The notes under the pieces are model-generated. The model saw nothing but the letters and a program-made list of their open reading frames with translations, made no database searches and was not told where the DNA came from. Positions 11,675-21,991 of a stretch of 64,000 nt of DNA are shown here, one piece after another. The stretch covers positions 434,001 to 498,000 of the forward strand of contig NZ_OCNJ01000001.1 of assembly GCF_900230255.1 (NCBI RefSeq), written 5' to 3'. Source of the DNA: Caenispirillum bisanense. GTDB taxonomy: Bacteria > Pseudomonadota > Alphaproteobacteria > Rhodospirillales > Rhodospirillaceae. The position numbers and the translations under genes were made by a program. How positions within the stretch are numbered: position 1 is the stretch's first letter; the number at the start of each line of letters is the position of its first letter.

Positions 11675-13540
11675 ATGGAAACGGAAATTGCCGACATCCG
11701 GGACTTCATCGCCGGACATCACCCCTTCGACCTGCTGCCCGACACCGAGGTGACGGCGCTGGCGCGGCTCGTGTCGGTACGCTACCTGCGCCGCGACACC
11801 GTGCTGATGACGCCGGGTGAGCGGGTCGACGCGCTCAGCATCGTGCGCTCCGGCGCGCTCGAGACCCGCGACCCGGACGGCAACCTGCTGGCGCGGGCAG
11901 GCGAGGGCGAACTGGCAGGCCTGCGGGCGCTGCTGCGCGGCGGCCTTGCCGTCAACCACATCGTCGCCATCGAGGACGCGCTGCTCTACCAGGTGCCGGC
12001 GGCCGAGTTCCACCGCCTGCGCGACGAGCACGCCTCCTTCGCCTATCACTTCTCGCCGACCGGCGGCGACCGCCTGCGCGGCGCCCGCGTCACCGCCGGC
12101 ACCGACGCCGATGCCAGCGGCCTTACCACCCGGCGCGTCGGTGAACTGGTCAAGCGCGAGCCCATCGTCATCGACCGCGCCGCCACCATCCAGCAGGCGG
12201 CGGCCACCATGGCCGCGGCCAACGTGTCGTGCCTGCTGGTGCTCGACGGCGACCAGCTGTGCGGCATCGTCACCGACCGCGACCTGCGCAACCGCGTGGT
12301 CGCTGCGGCCCGCTCGCCGCAGGAGCCGGTGGCTGCCATCATGACCGCCGACCCCTTGAGCGTGCCGGCCACCGCCTGGCTGTTCCAGGCCATGCTGCTG
12401 ATGTCGCGCCACGCCATCCACCACCTGCCGATCACCCGCGCCGACGGCAAGCCGGCGGGCGTCATCACCGTCACCGACCTGTTGCGCAACCAGGCCCGCT
12501 CCACCGCCCTGGTCGCCGGCGATATCTACCAGCGCCACGACCCGGAGGGCATCGGCCAGGCCCTGACAATCATCCCCGACATCGTCCACGACCTGGTGGC
12601 GAGCGGGGCGAGTTCCTACGCCATCGGCCACGCCATCTCGTCGCTGGCCGACGCCGCCACCATCCGCATCCTGCAACTGGCGGAAGAGGCCTTCGGCCCG
12701 CCGCCGGTGCCCTATCTGTGGCTGGCGGTCGGGTCCCAGGGGCGCAACGAGCAGACGGCGCGCTCCGACCAGGACAACTGCATGGTCCTGTCCGACGACT
12801 ACGACCCGGCCCGCCATGGCGAGTATTTCGAGAAGCTGGCGACCTTCGTCTGCCAGGGCCTCGCCGTCGCCGGGTACATCCTGTGCCCGGGCGACGTCAT
12901 GGCCATGAACCCCAAGTGGCGCCAGAGCCTGACCGGCTGGAAGGCCACCTTCGGCCGCTGGATCGACGAGCCTCAGCCCAAGGCGCTCATGTACTCCAGC
13001 GTGTTCTTCGACATGCGCCCCATCGCCGGCGAGATGGGCCTGTTCGACGACCTGCACGCCCACGTGCTGAAGAAGGCGCAGGGCAGCCGCCTGTTCCTCG
13101 GTCACATGACGGGCAACGCGCTGACCCACCGGCCGCCGCTCGGGTTCTTCCGCAACCTCGTGCTCATCAGCGGCGGCGACCACGACCACGCGCTCGACCT
13201 CAAGCACACCGGCATCGTGCCCATCGTCGACCTGGCGCGCATCTACGCGCTCGACGCCGGCCTGCCGCAGGTCAACACCAAGGACCGCCTGGAGGCCGCC
13301 TGCGAGACCGCCAAGGTCAGCCGCGAGGGCTCGCGCGATCTGATGGATGCGCTGGAATTCCTCGGCCTCGTGCGGCTGCGCCATCAGGCGCGCCTCATCC
13401 GCGACGGGCAGTCGGCGGACAACTACCTGCGGCCGGAGGAACTGTCGTCCTTCGAGCGCAGCCACCTGAAGGACGCCTTCACGGTCGTCAAGAACATGCA
13501 AAGCGCGGCGGCGTCCACCTACCGCGGCGGCATGGGCTGA
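11675..13540 (+). CDS. cNMP-binding/CBS/DUF294 nucleotidyltransferase protein
   Basis: A 621-residue signalling protein. In order it has a cyclic-nucleotide-binding-type domain (about 1-135), a CBS pair (about 155-280), a GlnD-like DUF294 nucleotidyltransferase domain with the GSQGRNEQ and SDQDN catalytic motifs (about 300-420) and a DUF294_C domain to the end. The start at 11675 is supported by GGAGGG 8 nt upstream. In many proteobacteria this protein and a DnaQ-like exonuclease follow the DUF4212/symporter pair, as here. It is thought to control the transporter by nucleotide sensing or protein modification. The target has not been shown. Confidence 0.92.
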   Translation: METEIADIRDFIAGHHPFDLLPDTEVTALARLVSVRYLRRDTVLMTPGERVDALSIVRSGALETRDPDGNLLARAGEGELAGLRALLRGGLAVNHIVAIEDALLYQVPAAEFHRLRDEHASFAYHFSPTGGDRLRGARVTAGTDADASGLTTRRVGELVKREPIVIDRAATIQQAAATMAAANVSCLLVLDGDQLCGIVTDRDLRNRVVAAARSPQEPVAAIMTADPLSVPATAWLFQAMLLMSRHAIHHLPITRADGKPAGVITVTDLLRNQARSTALVAGDIYQRHDPEGIGQALTIIPDIVHDLVASGASSYAIGHAISSLADAATIRILQLAEEAFGPPPVPYLWLAVGSQGRNEQTARSDQDNCMVLSDDYDPARHGEYFEKLATFVCQGLAVAGYILCPGDVMAMNPKWRQSLTGWKATFGRWIDEPQPKALMYSSVFFDMRPIAGEMGLFDDLHAHVLKKAQGSRLFLGHMTGNALTHRPPLGFFRNLVLISGGDHDHALDLKHTGIVPIVDLARIYALDAGLPQVNTKDRLEAACETAKVSREGSRDLMDALEFLGLVRLRHQARLIRDGQSADNYLRPEELSSFERSHLKDAFTVVKNMQSAAASTYRGGMG

Positions 13541-13578
13541 CCGGCATGGACGCGATCCGGGGGGAGTGCGCCTGAACC

Positions 13579-14277
13579 ATGCCGTTTTCCGCCATTCACA
13601 ACCTCATCAGCCTGGACCTGCTCCGCTGGTGGCTGGCCTTCCGCGCCGGCGGCGGGCCGCTGCGCCAGTATTACGCCGCCGACTACGCCACGCTCGACAA
13701 GCCGTGGCGCGAGGTGGAGTTCCTCGCCGTCGACCTGGAAACCACGGGCCTCGACCCGCGCAAGGACGTCGTCGTCAGCATCGGCTGGGTGCCCATCGTG
13801 GGCGGTGCCGTGCGGCTCGCCCAGGCGGGGTACTCGCTGGTGCGCGTCGACCGCCCCATGCCGGGCGAGAGCGCCGTCCTGCACGGCATCCTCGACCGCC
13901 ACGTGGAGGACGCGCCGCCGCTCGGCGACGTGCTGCCGGAGTTCCTGGCGGCGCTGCGCGGGCGCATCCCGGTGGCCCACCACGCCCTGGTGGAGCAGGG
14001 CTTCCTCGACGCCGCCTGCCGCAGCGTCTACGGCCTGCCGCTGCGGGTGCCCTACGTCGACACCCTGGCGCTGGAACGCCGCCGCGCCGCCCGCACCGGC
14101 CGCGAGGTCAAGAGCGGCGAGATGCGGCTGCAGGCCTGCCGCGACCGCTACGGCCTGCCGCGCTACCGCGGCCACCATGCGCTCGCCGATGCGCTCGCCT
14201 GCGCCGAACTGCTGCTCGCCCAGGCGACATACATGGACGGCAAGCAGGCGACCCGTCTACAAGACCTTCTCGTGTAA
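13579..14277 (+). CDS. DEDDh 3'-5' exonuclease (DnaQ-like)
   Basis: A 232-residue exonuclease of the DNA polymerase III epsilon type. The first catalytic motif is DLETTG (D52, E54), and the third is the HHALADALA stretch near the C terminus that supplies the His and the last Asp. An N-terminal extension of about 45 residues, LLRWWLAFRAGG, is typical of the subgroup linked to DUF294/symporter loci. It starts 38 bp after the DUF294 gene, so the two are probably co-transcribed. The role of an exonuclease in this transporter-linked group is not known. Confidence 0.9.
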   Translation: MPFSAIHNLISLDLLRWWLAFRAGGGPLRQYYAADYATLDKPWREVEFLAVDLETTGLDPRKDVVVSIGWVPIVGGAVRLAQAGYSLVRVDRPMPGESAVLHGILDRHVEDAPPLGDVLPEFLAALRGRIPVAHHALVEQGFLDAACRSVYGLPLRVPYVDTLALERRRAARTGREVKSGEMRLQACRDRYGLPRYRGHHALADALACAELLLAQATYMDGKQATRLQDLLV

Positions 14278-14305
14278 CCCGTTCCGTCCGGAGTATCCTC
14301 GACCC

Positions 14306-14824
14306 ATGCTGCTCGACGTCGTCATCGCCGCCTGTGCCGCCTTCGCCGCCGCCGGCGTGTTCATGGCCGCCTTCCGCCTGACCGGCCGCAAGGCGCCGCG
14401 CACCCTGGTGATGGCTGTGGCGGCGGTGGCCATCGTCGGCGTCACCGCCTACCTGCGCTACCAGTGGGCCGCCAACACGGAGAAGCTGCTGCCGCCGCAG
14501 ATGGTGGTGATCGAGCGGCTGACCTTCTCCAACCTGATCGAGCCGTGGTCGGCGATCCATCCGGTGACCGACCGCCTGGTGGTGCTCGACCGCGGCAGCA
14601 TCCTGCGCAACCCGGCGCATCCGGACATGGTGATGGTGGACGTGCTGCTGCTCGACCGCATGGCCGACACCATCGTCGGCCGCCATCTGGTCGACTGCGC
14701 CGGCCGCCGCAACGCCATGGTGCCGGCCGACGCCGACCTGTCGGCCGACCAGCTGCCGGCGGGGCTGCAGTGGGGCTCCGACGCCCCGGCGGCGCTCTAC
14801 GACCTGGCCTGCAAGCCGGCCTGA
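14306..14824 (+). CDS. Hypothetical membrane-anchored protein
   Basis: A 172-residue protein I do not recognise. It begins with two hydrophobic segments (residues 2-22 and 32-50), and the rest is a soluble domain of about 115 residues with mixed strands such as RLVVLDRGSILRNP and MVMVDVLLLDRMAD. A single Cys pair is visible (DCAGRR and ACKPA). It follows the exonuclease gene after 28 bp on the same strand. Codon use and an open, biased frame support it as real. Confidence 0.7.
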   Translation: MLLDVVIAACAAFAAAGVFMAAFRLTGRKAPRTLVMAVAAVAIVGVTAYLRYQWAANTEKLLPPQMVVIERLTFSNLIEPWSAIHPVTDRLVVLDRGSILRNPAHPDMVMVDVLLLDRMADTIVGRHLVDCAGRRNAMVPADADLSADQLPAGLQWGSDAPAALYDLACKPA

Positions 14825-14940
14825 GCCGGAACCGCGCCGGCGTCCCGGCGGTCTGCGCGGCAGGGGTGGAAACGGCCCTTCCGCACCGCCGCCCACCCGG
14901 ATAGAAGCCGCCCCCGAAACCACCGCGGAGCCCGTCTTCC

Positions 14941-15198
14941 ATGTCCCTTTCGCAACACGACCTGGATGCCCTGTGGCAGGACGATGCCCATTGGGGCCAC
15001 GGCCGTATCGGCCTCTATTTCTGCAAGCGCGACCCGCGCCTGTTCGTGCGCAAGCGCCGTCCCTCCATGGGCTGGACCGTCAACCTGGCGCACCGCGCCG
15101 CCGGCCTCGTGCTGGTGGGCATCACCATCGTGCCGGTGCTGATCGTCGTCGTCGCCACCGCCGGGGGCGGAGCGGGCGTCGGCGCCGCCGGCGGCTGA
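14941..15198 (+). CDS. DUF5808-like small membrane protein
   Basis: An 85-residue protein. Its first part resembles the DUF5808 module: a Trp, an aromatic pair (IGLYFCKRDPRLFV) and MGWTVNLAHR. One hydrophobic segment follows (about residues 55-75), then a Gly/Ala tail. The module is found in many small membrane proteins of unknown role. No close operon partner is seen. Confidence 0.72.
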   Translation: MSLSQHDLDALWQDDAHWGHGRIGLYFCKRDPRLFVRKRRPSMGWTVNLAHRAAGLVLVGITIVPVLIVVVATAGGGAGVGAAGG

Positions 15199-15302
15199 CG
15201 GAGGGCGTCGGCCCGATCGGCGCGGGTGCAGCGTCCCTTTGCCTGCCGTTTCGCGTCCGATACAGTGACACGGCCCGCAAGAAGGAAAAGGTCCCGACGT
15301 CC

Positions 15303-17120
15303 ATGAACGCCCCCATCTCCTACCCCGACATCCTGCTCTCCCGCATCCTGCGCGAGACCAAGACCATCGCCCTGGTCGGCGCGTCCACCAACTGGAACCG
15401 GCCGAGCTTCTTCGTCATGAAGTACCTGCAGGAGAAGGGCTATCGCGTCATCCCCGTGAACCCCGGCGCGGCGGGACAGGAACTGCTGGGCGAGACGGTC
15501 TACCCCGACCTGCGCTCCATCCCCGAGAAGGTGGACATGGTCGACGTCTTCCGGCGTTCCGACCAGGTCGGGCCCGTCGTCGACGACGCCATCGCCATCG
15601 GTGCCAAGGTGGTGTGGATGCAGCTGTCGGTGCGCAACGACGAGGCCGCCGCCAAGGCCGAGGCGGCCGGGCTGACCGTCGTCATGGACCGCTGCCCGAA
15701 GATCGAATACGGCCGCCTGGGCGGCGAACTGTCGTGGTCGGGGGTGAACTCGGGCATCATTTCCTCCAAGCCGCGCAAGGCGCCCAACAAGGAAGGCGCG
15801 TCCGAGACGGGGCCGGAGAAGAACCTGTCCTACGGCTTCGAAACGCGCGCCATCCACGCCGGCGCCGCGCCCGACCCGACCACCGGCGCCCGCACCACGC
15901 CCATCTACCAGACCACCAGCTACGTGTTCGACGATGCCGATCATGCGGCGTCGCTGTTCAACCTGCACACCTTCGGCTACATCTACTCGCGCCTGACCAA
16001 CCCGACGGTCAGCGTGCTGGAGGAACGGGTGGCGAGCCTGGAAGGCGGCCGCGCCGCCGTCGCCTGCGCCTCCGGCCACGCGGCGCAGTTCCTCACCTTC
16101 TTCACCCTGCTGGAGCCGGGCGACGAGTTCGTCGCCTCGCGCAATCTCTACGGCGGGTCGATCACCCAGTTCGGCCTGTCGTTCAAGAAGCTCGGCTGGA
16201 CCTGCCACTTCGTCGACCCGACGGACCCGGAGACCTTCCGCAAGGCCCTGACGCCCAAGTGCAAGGCCATCTTCATCGAGGCGCTGGCCAATCCCGGCGG
16301 CATCGTGGTCGACATCGAGAAGGTGGCCGCCATCGCGCATGAAGCCGGCGTGCCGCTCATCGTCGACAACACCATGGCGACGCCCTACCTGCTGCGGCCC
16401 ATGGAGTGGGGGGCGGACATCGTCGTCCATTCCACCACCAAGTTCCTCGGCGGCCACGGCAACGCCGTCGGCGGCTGCATCGTGGAATCGGGCACCTTCG
16501 ACTGGGCGCAGAACGACAAGTTCCCGTCGCTGACGCAGCCGGAGGCGGCCTATCACGGCCTCACCTTCTACGAGACCTTCGGCGACTTCGCCTTCACCAC
16601 CAAGGCCCGCGCCGTCGCCCTGCGCGACTTCGGCCCGAGCCTGTCGCCGCAGAACGCCTTCCTGACCATCACCGGCATCGAGACGCTGCACGTCCGCATG
16701 GACCGCCACGTGGAGAATGCCCGCAAGCTGGCCGCCTTCCTGGCCGATCATCCGCAGGTGAGCTGGGTGTCCTACGCCGGCCTGCCGACGTCGCCTTACA
16801 AGGCGCTGGCCGACAAGTACCTGCCCAAGGGCTGCGGCGCGGTGTTCACCATCGGCGTGAAGGGCGGCTACGAGGTCGGGCGCAAGGTAGTGGAGAACGT
16901 GCAGGTGTTCAGCCATCTCGCCAACATCGGCGACACCCGCTCGCTGATCCTGCACCCGGCCTCCACCACCCACCGCCAGTTGACGGAGGAGCAGCAGAAG
17001 GCCGCCGGCGCGGGGCCGGAGGTGATCCGCCTGTCCATCGGCCTGGAGACCGCCGACGACCTCATCCGCGACCTCGGCCGGGCGCTGACGGCGGCTGCCG
17101 CGGCCGCGGCGGCGGGGTGA
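15303..17120 (+). CDS. CoA-binding domain fused to O-acetylhomoserine sulfhydrylase
   Basis: A 605-residue fusion. Residues 1-150 are a CoA-binding (YccU-like) domain with the start of its Rossmann fold at [15 protein letters not shown]. Residues 175-600 are a Cys/Met-metabolism PLP enzyme of the O-acetylhomoserine aminocarboxypropyltransferase type. The PLP lysine is in [12 protein letters not shown], and the upstream motif [10 protein letters not shown] is intact. That family makes homocysteine from O-acetylhomoserine and sulfide. The two domains are joined in one frame with no stop, and a charged linker of about 20 residues lies between them, so this is a true fusion. The CoA domain could sense acetyl-CoA status. 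That is inference. Confidence 0.92.
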   Translation: MNAPISYPDILLSRILRETKTIALVGASTNWNRPSFFVMKYLQEKGYRVIPVNPGAAGQELLGETVYPDLRSIPEKVDMVDVFRRSDQVGPVVDDAIAIGAKVVWMQLSVRNDEAAAKAEAAGLTVVMDRCPKIEYGRLGGELSWSGVNSGIISSKPRKAPNKEGASETGPEKNLSYGFETRAIHAGAAPDPTTGARTTPIYQTTSYVFDDADHAASLFNLHTFGYIYSRLTNPTVSVLEERVASLEGGRAAVACASGHAAQFLTFFTLLEPGDEFVASRNLYGGSITQFGLSFKKLGWTCHFVDPTDPETFRKALTPKCKAIFIEALANPGGIVVDIEKVAAIAHEAGVPLIVDNTMATPYLLRPMEWGADIVVHSTTKFLGGHGNAVGGCIVESGTFDWAQNDKFPSLTQPEAAYHGLTFYETFGDFAFTTKARAVALRDFGPSLSPQNAFLTITGIETLHVRMDRHVENARKLAAFLADHPQVSWVSYAGLPTSPYKALADKYLPKGCGAVFTIGVKGGYEVGRKVVENVQVFSHLANIGDTRSLILHPASTTHRQLTEEQQKAAGAGPEVIRLSIGLETADDLIRDLGRALTAAAAAAAAG

Positions 17121-17212
17121 CGGTTGCGGCGCGGCATCGCGCCCCCCATCTCGCGACCCCTGGCCGCCCGCACCGAGCGCGGCGAAAGACGTACCTCACC
17201 AAGGAGAGTCTC

Positions 17213-18109
17213 ATGCAAGAGCTGGACGCCGCCGCCGCCGGTACCATCCTGATCGGCGCCGATCTCGACGACGCCCTGGAGGTGTCGCGCCTCGGGTTCG
17301 GCGCCATGCGCCTGACCGGCCCGGGCATCTGGGACTATCCCGACGACGTGGAAAGCGCTCTCGGGCTGCTGCGCCGCCTGCCGGACCTCGGCGTCACCTT
17401 CATCGACACCGCCGACAGCTACGGTCCCGACGTGTCGGAGGAACTGATCGCCGAGGCGCTGCACCCCTACGACGACCTGGTGATCGCCACCAAGGGCGGC
17501 CTGGTGCGCACCGGCCCCGACGAGTGGATCCCGCTCGGCCGGCCGGAATACCTCATCCAGCAGGCGCTGAAGAGCTGCCGCACCCTCGGCGTCGACACGC
17601 TGGATCTGTGGCAGCTGCACCGCATCGACCCGCGGGTGCCGCGCGACGAGCAGTTCGACGCCATCCGCCGCCTCTACGACGACGAGGTGATGACGCACGT
17701 CGGCCTGAGCGAGGTGAGCGTCGAGGACATCGAGGCGGCGCAGGAGTATTTCCCGGTCGCCACCGTGCAGAACCGCTTCAACCTGGTCGACCGCACCAGC
17801 GAGGAGGTGCTGCGCTACTGCGAGCGCGAGGGCATCGTCTTCATCCCGTGGTACCCGCTGGCCGCCGGCGACCTCGCCAAGCCCGGCTCGCTGCTCGACG
17901 ACATCGCCCGTCGCCACGAGGCGACGCCGGGCCAGATCGCACTCGCCTGGCTGCTGGCGGCGAGCCCGATGACGCTGCCCATCCCCGGCACGTCCAGCCT
18001 CAAGCACCTGGAGGAGAACGTGGCGGCGGCGGCCATCATGCTGGACGAGGAGGAGATCGCGGCCCTCGACAAGGCCGGACGGGAGCAGTTCGAGCGGGCG
18101 CGCCGATGA
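17213..18109 (+). CDS. Aldo/keto reductase
   Basis: A 298-residue NADPH-dependent aldo/keto reductase. The catalytic tetrad is visible: Asp and Tyr in [10 protein letters not shown], Lys in VIATKGG and His in LWQLHRID. The cofactor-binding C-terminal motif [13 protein letters not shown] is also present. An AAGGAG lies just before the chosen ATG. The stop overlaps the start of the next gene, so the reductase and the flavoprotein are coupled. The substrate cannot be told from the sequence. Confidence 0.92.
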   Translation: MQELDAAAAGTILIGADLDDALEVSRLGFGAMRLTGPGIWDYPDDVESALGLLRRLPDLGVTFIDTADSYGPDVSEELIAEALHPYDDLVIATKGGLVRTGPDEWIPLGRPEYLIQQALKSCRTLGVDTLDLWQLHRIDPRVPRDEQFDAIRRLYDDEVMTHVGLSEVSVEDIEAAQEYFPVATVQNRFNLVDRTSEEVLRYCEREGIVFIPWYPLAAGDLAKPGSLLDDIARRHEATPGQIALAWLLAASPMTLPIPGTSSLKHLEENVAAAAIMLDEEEIAALDKAGREQFERARR

Positions 18110-19107
18110 GCGTGCCGCTGTCGGTCCTGGACCTCGCGCCCATCGTCCGCGGCGGCGATGCGGCGCAGGCCTTCCGCAATGCGCTCGATCTCGCCCGCCA
18201 CGCCGAGGCGCTGGGCTACCGGCGCTTCTGGCTGGCCGAGCACCACGCCATGCCGGGGGTGGCGAGCGCGGCGACGGCGGTGCTCATCGGCCACATCGCC
18301 GGCGGCACCTCCACCATCCGCGTCGGGTCGGGCGGCGTCATGCTGCCCAATCACGCGCCGCTGGTGATCGCCGAGCAGTTCGGCACGCTCGAAAGCCTCT
18401 ATCCCGGCCGCATCGACCTCGGCCTCGGGCGGGCGCCGGGGACGGACCAGCGCACGGCGGCGGCGCTGCGCCGGGACATGGGCGACACCGGCAACCGCTT
18501 CCCGCAGGATGTGCAGGAGTTGCAGGCCTATTTCGAGCCGGGCGAGCCGGGCGGCTTCGGCCGCACGGTGCGGGCGGTGCCGGGGGAGGGGTTGCGGGTG
18601 CCCATCTGGCTGCTCGGCTCCAGCCTGTTCAGCGCCCAGTTGGCGGCCATGCTGGGGCTGCCCTTCGCCTTTGCGTCGCACTTCGCGCCCGGCGCCATGA
18701 TGGATGCGGTGCGGCTCTACCGCAGCGAGTTCCGGCCGTCGCGCCAACTCGCGCAGCCGCACGTCATGCTCGGCCTCAACGTCTTCGCCGCCGACGGTGA
18801 CGACGATGCGCGGCGGCTGTTCACCTCGCTGCAACAGCAGTTCCTCGCCCTGCGGCGCGGCCGACCCGACCAGGTGCCGCCGCCGGTGGACGACATCGCG
18901 TCGGTCTGCGCGCCCGAGGAACGGGCCGGCATCGACCATGCCCTGCGCCGCTCGGTGGTGGGCGGGCCGGAGACGGTGCGCCGGGGCCTCGCCGCCTTCG
19001 TGGAAGAGGCGGCGCCCGACGAGATCATGGTGACGGCGCAGATCTTCGACCACGCCGCGCGGCTGCGGTCCTTCACCATCGCGGCGGAGGCCATGGCGAG
19101 CCTGTAG
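18106..19107 (+). CDS. LLM-class flavin-dependent oxidoreductase
   Basis: A 333-residue luciferase-like monooxygenase-fold protein of the MsnO8 type. Conserved stretches are [23 protein letters not shown] and [12 protein letters not shown]. It would bind FMN or F420-like flavin; in proteobacteria FMN is likely. It overlaps the aldo/keto reductase gene by 4 bp. The physiological substrate of this group is unknown. Confidence 0.9.
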   Translation: MSVPLSVLDLAPIVRGGDAAQAFRNALDLARHAEALGYRRFWLAEHHAMPGVASAATAVLIGHIAGGTSTIRVGSGGVMLPNHAPLVIAEQFGTLESLYPGRIDLGLGRAPGTDQRTAAALRRDMGDTGNRFPQDVQELQAYFEPGEPGGFGRTVRAVPGEGLRVPIWLLGSSLFSAQLAAMLGLPFAFASHFAPGAMMDAVRLYRSEFRPSRQLAQPHVMLGLNVFAADGDDDARRLFTSLQQQFLALRRGRPDQVPPPVDDIASVCAPEERAGIDHALRRSVVGGPETVRRGLAAFVEEAAPDEIMVTAQIFDHAARLRSFTIAAEAMASL

Positions 19108-19162
19108 CGCCGACCGCCGACCGAGCGGCGCATCGCGGCGGGGCGTGGCGCGTTTCAGCAGC

Positions 19163-21106
19163 ATGATGATCCGCAGTCTCCGCGCCCTCGTCGCCATCGC
19201 GGCGACCCTTCTCGCGGCGCTGCTGGGGCTGGCGGCCCTGGCGGTGGCGGCGGTCGCGGTGATGGACTGGAACCGCTTCCGCGATCCGCTGGCGGAGCGC
19301 GCTTCCGGCATGGTCGGGCGGCCGCTGACCATCGGGGGCGACCTCGACCTCGACCTGCTCACCCCGACGCCGGCGCTGGTCGCCCACGACGTGCGCTTCG
19401 CCAACCCGGGAGGTGCGTCGCAGCCGCACATGGCGGAGATCGGCCGGTTGGCCTTCCAGATGGACCTGCGGGCGCTGCTCGGCGGGCGCATCCGCATCCT
19501 CGGGCTGCACCTCGCCGACGGCGTCGTCACCCTGGAGAAGGACGCCGAAGGCCGCGCCAACTGGGACTTCTCGCCCGCCGAAGGGGCCGGCGCGGCGGCA
19601 GTGGAGGCGGCGACGCCGCAGGACCGCACCGAGGTGCCCGACATCGAACGCCTGACCTTCGAGAACATGTGCATCGTCTACCGCGAGCCGGACGTGGAGC
19701 CGCTGGAGGCGGTCTTCGCCACCCTGACGGCCGAGAGTACGGCCGAGGGCGTGGCGCTCGCGGCGGAGGGATCATGGCGCGGCGCCGCCTATGCGATGGA
19801 GGGCACGCTCGGGTCCGTCGCGGCGCTGCAGGAGGCGGCGGAGCCTTATCCGGTCGCCCTGTCCGTCACCGCCGGTGAAACCGCCGCCCGCATCGAGGGC
19901 ACGGTGGCGGAGCCGCTCGCCTTCACCGGCTTCGATACCGCCATCGACCTGACGGGGCCGAGCCTCGACCAGTTGACGCAGATCCTCGGCCTGCCGCTGC
20001 CGGCGACGCCGCAATACGCGGTGCAGGGCCGGCTGACGTCGGAGGGGACGCTGTGGCGGCTGGCCGATTTCGCCGGCAGCCTGGGCGCCAGCGACTTGCG
20101 CGGAACGGTGTCGGTGGAGACCGGGGGCGAGGTACCGGTGGTGCAGGCGGACGTGGCGTCCAGGCGCCTCGACTTCGCCGACCTGGCGGGCCTCGTCGGC
20201 GGCGACGAGGTGCGCGGCGCGGCGACCGGCGAGCGGGCGGCGCCCGATGCGCCGCCGGGGGCGCTGCTGCCCGACGACCCCTTCGACCTGGAGGGCCTGC
20301 GCTCGGTGGCCGGCGATGTGCGCTTCGATGCGCAGGAGATCCGCGGCGGCGGGCGGATCCTGCAGAACGTGAAGGGCCACGCGGTGCTGGAGCGCGGTCG
20401 CCTGCGCCTCGACCCCGTCTCCCTCGGCCTCGCCGGCGGTTCGGTCGGCGGCACGGTGACCGTGGACGCCGGGGAAAAGACGCCGGCGCTGGCGGCGGCG
20501 CTGCGGCTGCGCGACGTGGAGCTGAAGCCCCTGGTCGGCGACCTTGATCCGCAAATGGCGACCTGGGGCACCGTCCAGGGCCGGATCGACCTGCGCGGGC
20601 GCGGCGGCTCGGCCCACGCCATCGCCTCGTCGCTGGACGGCGAGGCGCTGCTCTACATGGGCCGCGGCGGCATCGGCAATGTGCTCATCGAGGGCATCGG
20701 CCTGGACGTGACGGAGGTGGTCGCCTCGCTGTTCAGCACCGACCCGGACTCGCCCATCCATTGCATGATCCTGCCGTTGCAGGTGAAGGACGGCGTCGTC
20801 CACGGCGACCCCATGCTGTTGGAGGCGGCGCAGGACACGGTGCTGGGCGACGGCACGCTCGACCTGGAGACGGGTGCGTTGCAGGTGCGACTGCGGGTAC
20901 GGCCGCACGACTTCAGCCTGTTCAACGCGCCGACCGTCCTGACCGTGCAGGGCACCGTCGGCGGCGACATCGGCGTCGACGAGACGGAACTGGTGGGCCA
21001 GGCGTTGAAGAAGTTGCTCATGATGCCGCTGTCGCCCTTCTTCACCGAGGACCGAGAGGGCGAAGACCCCTGCGCCCCGGTGCGGGAGAAGCTGGGCGCC
21101 GAGTGA
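19163..21106 (+). CDS. AsmA family protein
   Basis: An AsmA-like envelope protein of 647 residues from the ATG at 19163 (653 from a GTG at 19145). An N-terminal membrane segment (about residues 5-37) is followed by the AsmA N-terminal motif MDWNRFRDPLAERAS and VGRPLTIGGDLDLD. The C-terminal AsmA_2-type region holds LDLRGRGGSAHA. AsmA-like proteins span the periplasm and are linked to phospholipid transport to the outer membrane. No clear ribosome-binding site decides between the two starts. It is on its own between the flavoprotein and the SDR gene. Confidence 0.88.
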   Translation: MMIRSLRALVAIAATLLAALLGLAALAVAAVAVMDWNRFRDPLAERASGMVGRPLTIGGDLDLDLLTPTPALVAHDVRFANPGGASQPHMAEIGRLAFQMDLRALLGGRIRILGLHLADGVVTLEKDAEGRANWDFSPAEGAGAAAVEAATPQDRTEVPDIERLTFENMCIVYREPDVEPLEAVFATLTAESTAEGVALAAEGSWRGAAYAMEGTLGSVAALQEAAEPYPVALSVTAGETAARIEGTVAEPLAFTGFDTAIDLTGPSLDQLTQILGLPLPATPQYAVQGRLTSEGTLWRLADFAGSLGASDLRGTVSVETGGEVPVVQADVASRRLDFADLAGLVGGDEVRGAATGERAAPDAPPGALLPDDPFDLEGLRSVAGDVRFDAQEIRGGGRILQNVKGHAVLERGRLRLDPVSLGLAGGSVGGTVTVDAGEKTPALAAALRLRDVELKPLVGDLDPQMATWGTVQGRIDLRGRGGSAHAIASSLDGEALLYMGRGGIGNVLIEGIGLDVTEVVASLFSTDPDSPIHCMILPLQVKDGVVHGDPMLLEAAQDTVLGDGTLDLETGALQVRLRVRPHDFSLFNAPTVLTVQGTVGGDIGVDETELVGQALKKLLMMPLSPFFTEDREGEDPCAPVREKLGAE

Positions 21107-21190
21107 CCCCCGCGTCGCCGCGGTTGAAAGCCCGACCGCGCCGCTCCACAATCGTGTCTTCACAAACGAACCGACACGAGGAGACGGGGC

Positions 21191-21934
21191 ATGGCGAAGG
21201 TGGCGCTGGTGACGGGGGCGGGGACCGGGATCGGGCGGGCGGCGGCGCTGGCGCTGGCGGAGGCGGGCTATGCCGTGGCGCTGGTCGGCCGGCGCGAGGA
21301 GCCCCTGCGCGAGACCGCCGCCCAGGCCGGATCGGCCCGCACGCTGGTGCTGCCGGCCGACGTCTCCGACGCCGCCGCCGTCGACCAAGTGTTCGAGCGC
21401 ACCGTCGCCGAGTTCGGCCGCCTCGACGTGCTGTTCAACAACGCCGGCCGCGGCGCGCCCCCGGTGCCGGTGGACGAGCTGTCGGTGGAGGACTGGCTGG
21501 CCGTCGTGAACGTCAACCTGACCGGCGCCTTCCTGTGCGCGCGCGCCGCCTTCGGCATCATGCGGCGGCAGGATCCGCAGGGCGGCCGCATCATCAACAA
21601 CGGCTCCATCTCCGCCCACGTGCCGCGGCCGTTCTCGGCGCCCTATACGGCCACCAAGCACGCCATCACCGGCCTGACCCGCTCGCTGTCGCTCGACGGC
21701 CGCGCCTTCGACATCGCCTGCGGCCAGATCGACATCGGCAATGCGGCGACGGAAATGACCGACCGCATGGCCGCCGGCATCCTCCAGGCCACCGGCGAGA
21801 CCATGGTGGAGCCGCGCATGGACGTGGCCGAGGTGGCGCGCGCCGTCGTCCACATGGCGAGCCTGCCGCTGTCGGCCAACATCCAGTTCATGACCATCAT
21901 GGCGACCAAGATGCCCTACATCGGCCGCGGCTGA
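21191..21934 (+). CDS. Short-chain dehydrogenase/reductase
   Basis: A 247-residue classical SDR. The dinucleotide-binding motif is TGAGTGIG, the structural NNAG is present, and the catalytic Ser-Tyr-Lys set is in NNGSIS and [19 protein letters not shown] precedes the ATG. It probably reduces or oxidises a small alcohol or carbonyl with NAD(P). Its neighbours give no clue to the substrate. Confidence 0.92.
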   Translation: MAKVALVTGAGTGIGRAAALALAEAGYAVALVGRREEPLRETAAQAGSARTLVLPADVSDAAAVDQVFERTVAEFGRLDVLFNNAGRGAPPVPVDELSVEDWLAVVNVNLTGAFLCARAAFGIMRRQDPQGGRIINNGSISAHVPRPFSAPYTATKHAITGLTRSLSLDGRAFDIACGQIDIGNAATEMTDRMAAGILQATGETMVEPRMDVAEVARAVVHMASLPLSANIQFMTIMATKMPYIGRG

Positions 21935-21991
21935 GGCACCGCGCCCGCCGGTCGCGCGTTTCCTGCCCGAGGCACCGGCAGGGGAGGGCGC

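Noticed and set aside
9728-13501. A 1,257-residue minus-strand open frame
   Set aside because: It lies opposite the symporter and CBS/DUF294 genes, is rich in His, Arg, Gly and Val as expected for an antisense frame at high G+C, and shows no domain.
15303-15800. Separate CoA-binding gene split by a sequencing error from the sulfhydrylase
   Set aside because: The frame is continuous, with a normal charged linker and no stop or second start with a ribosome-binding site at the joint.
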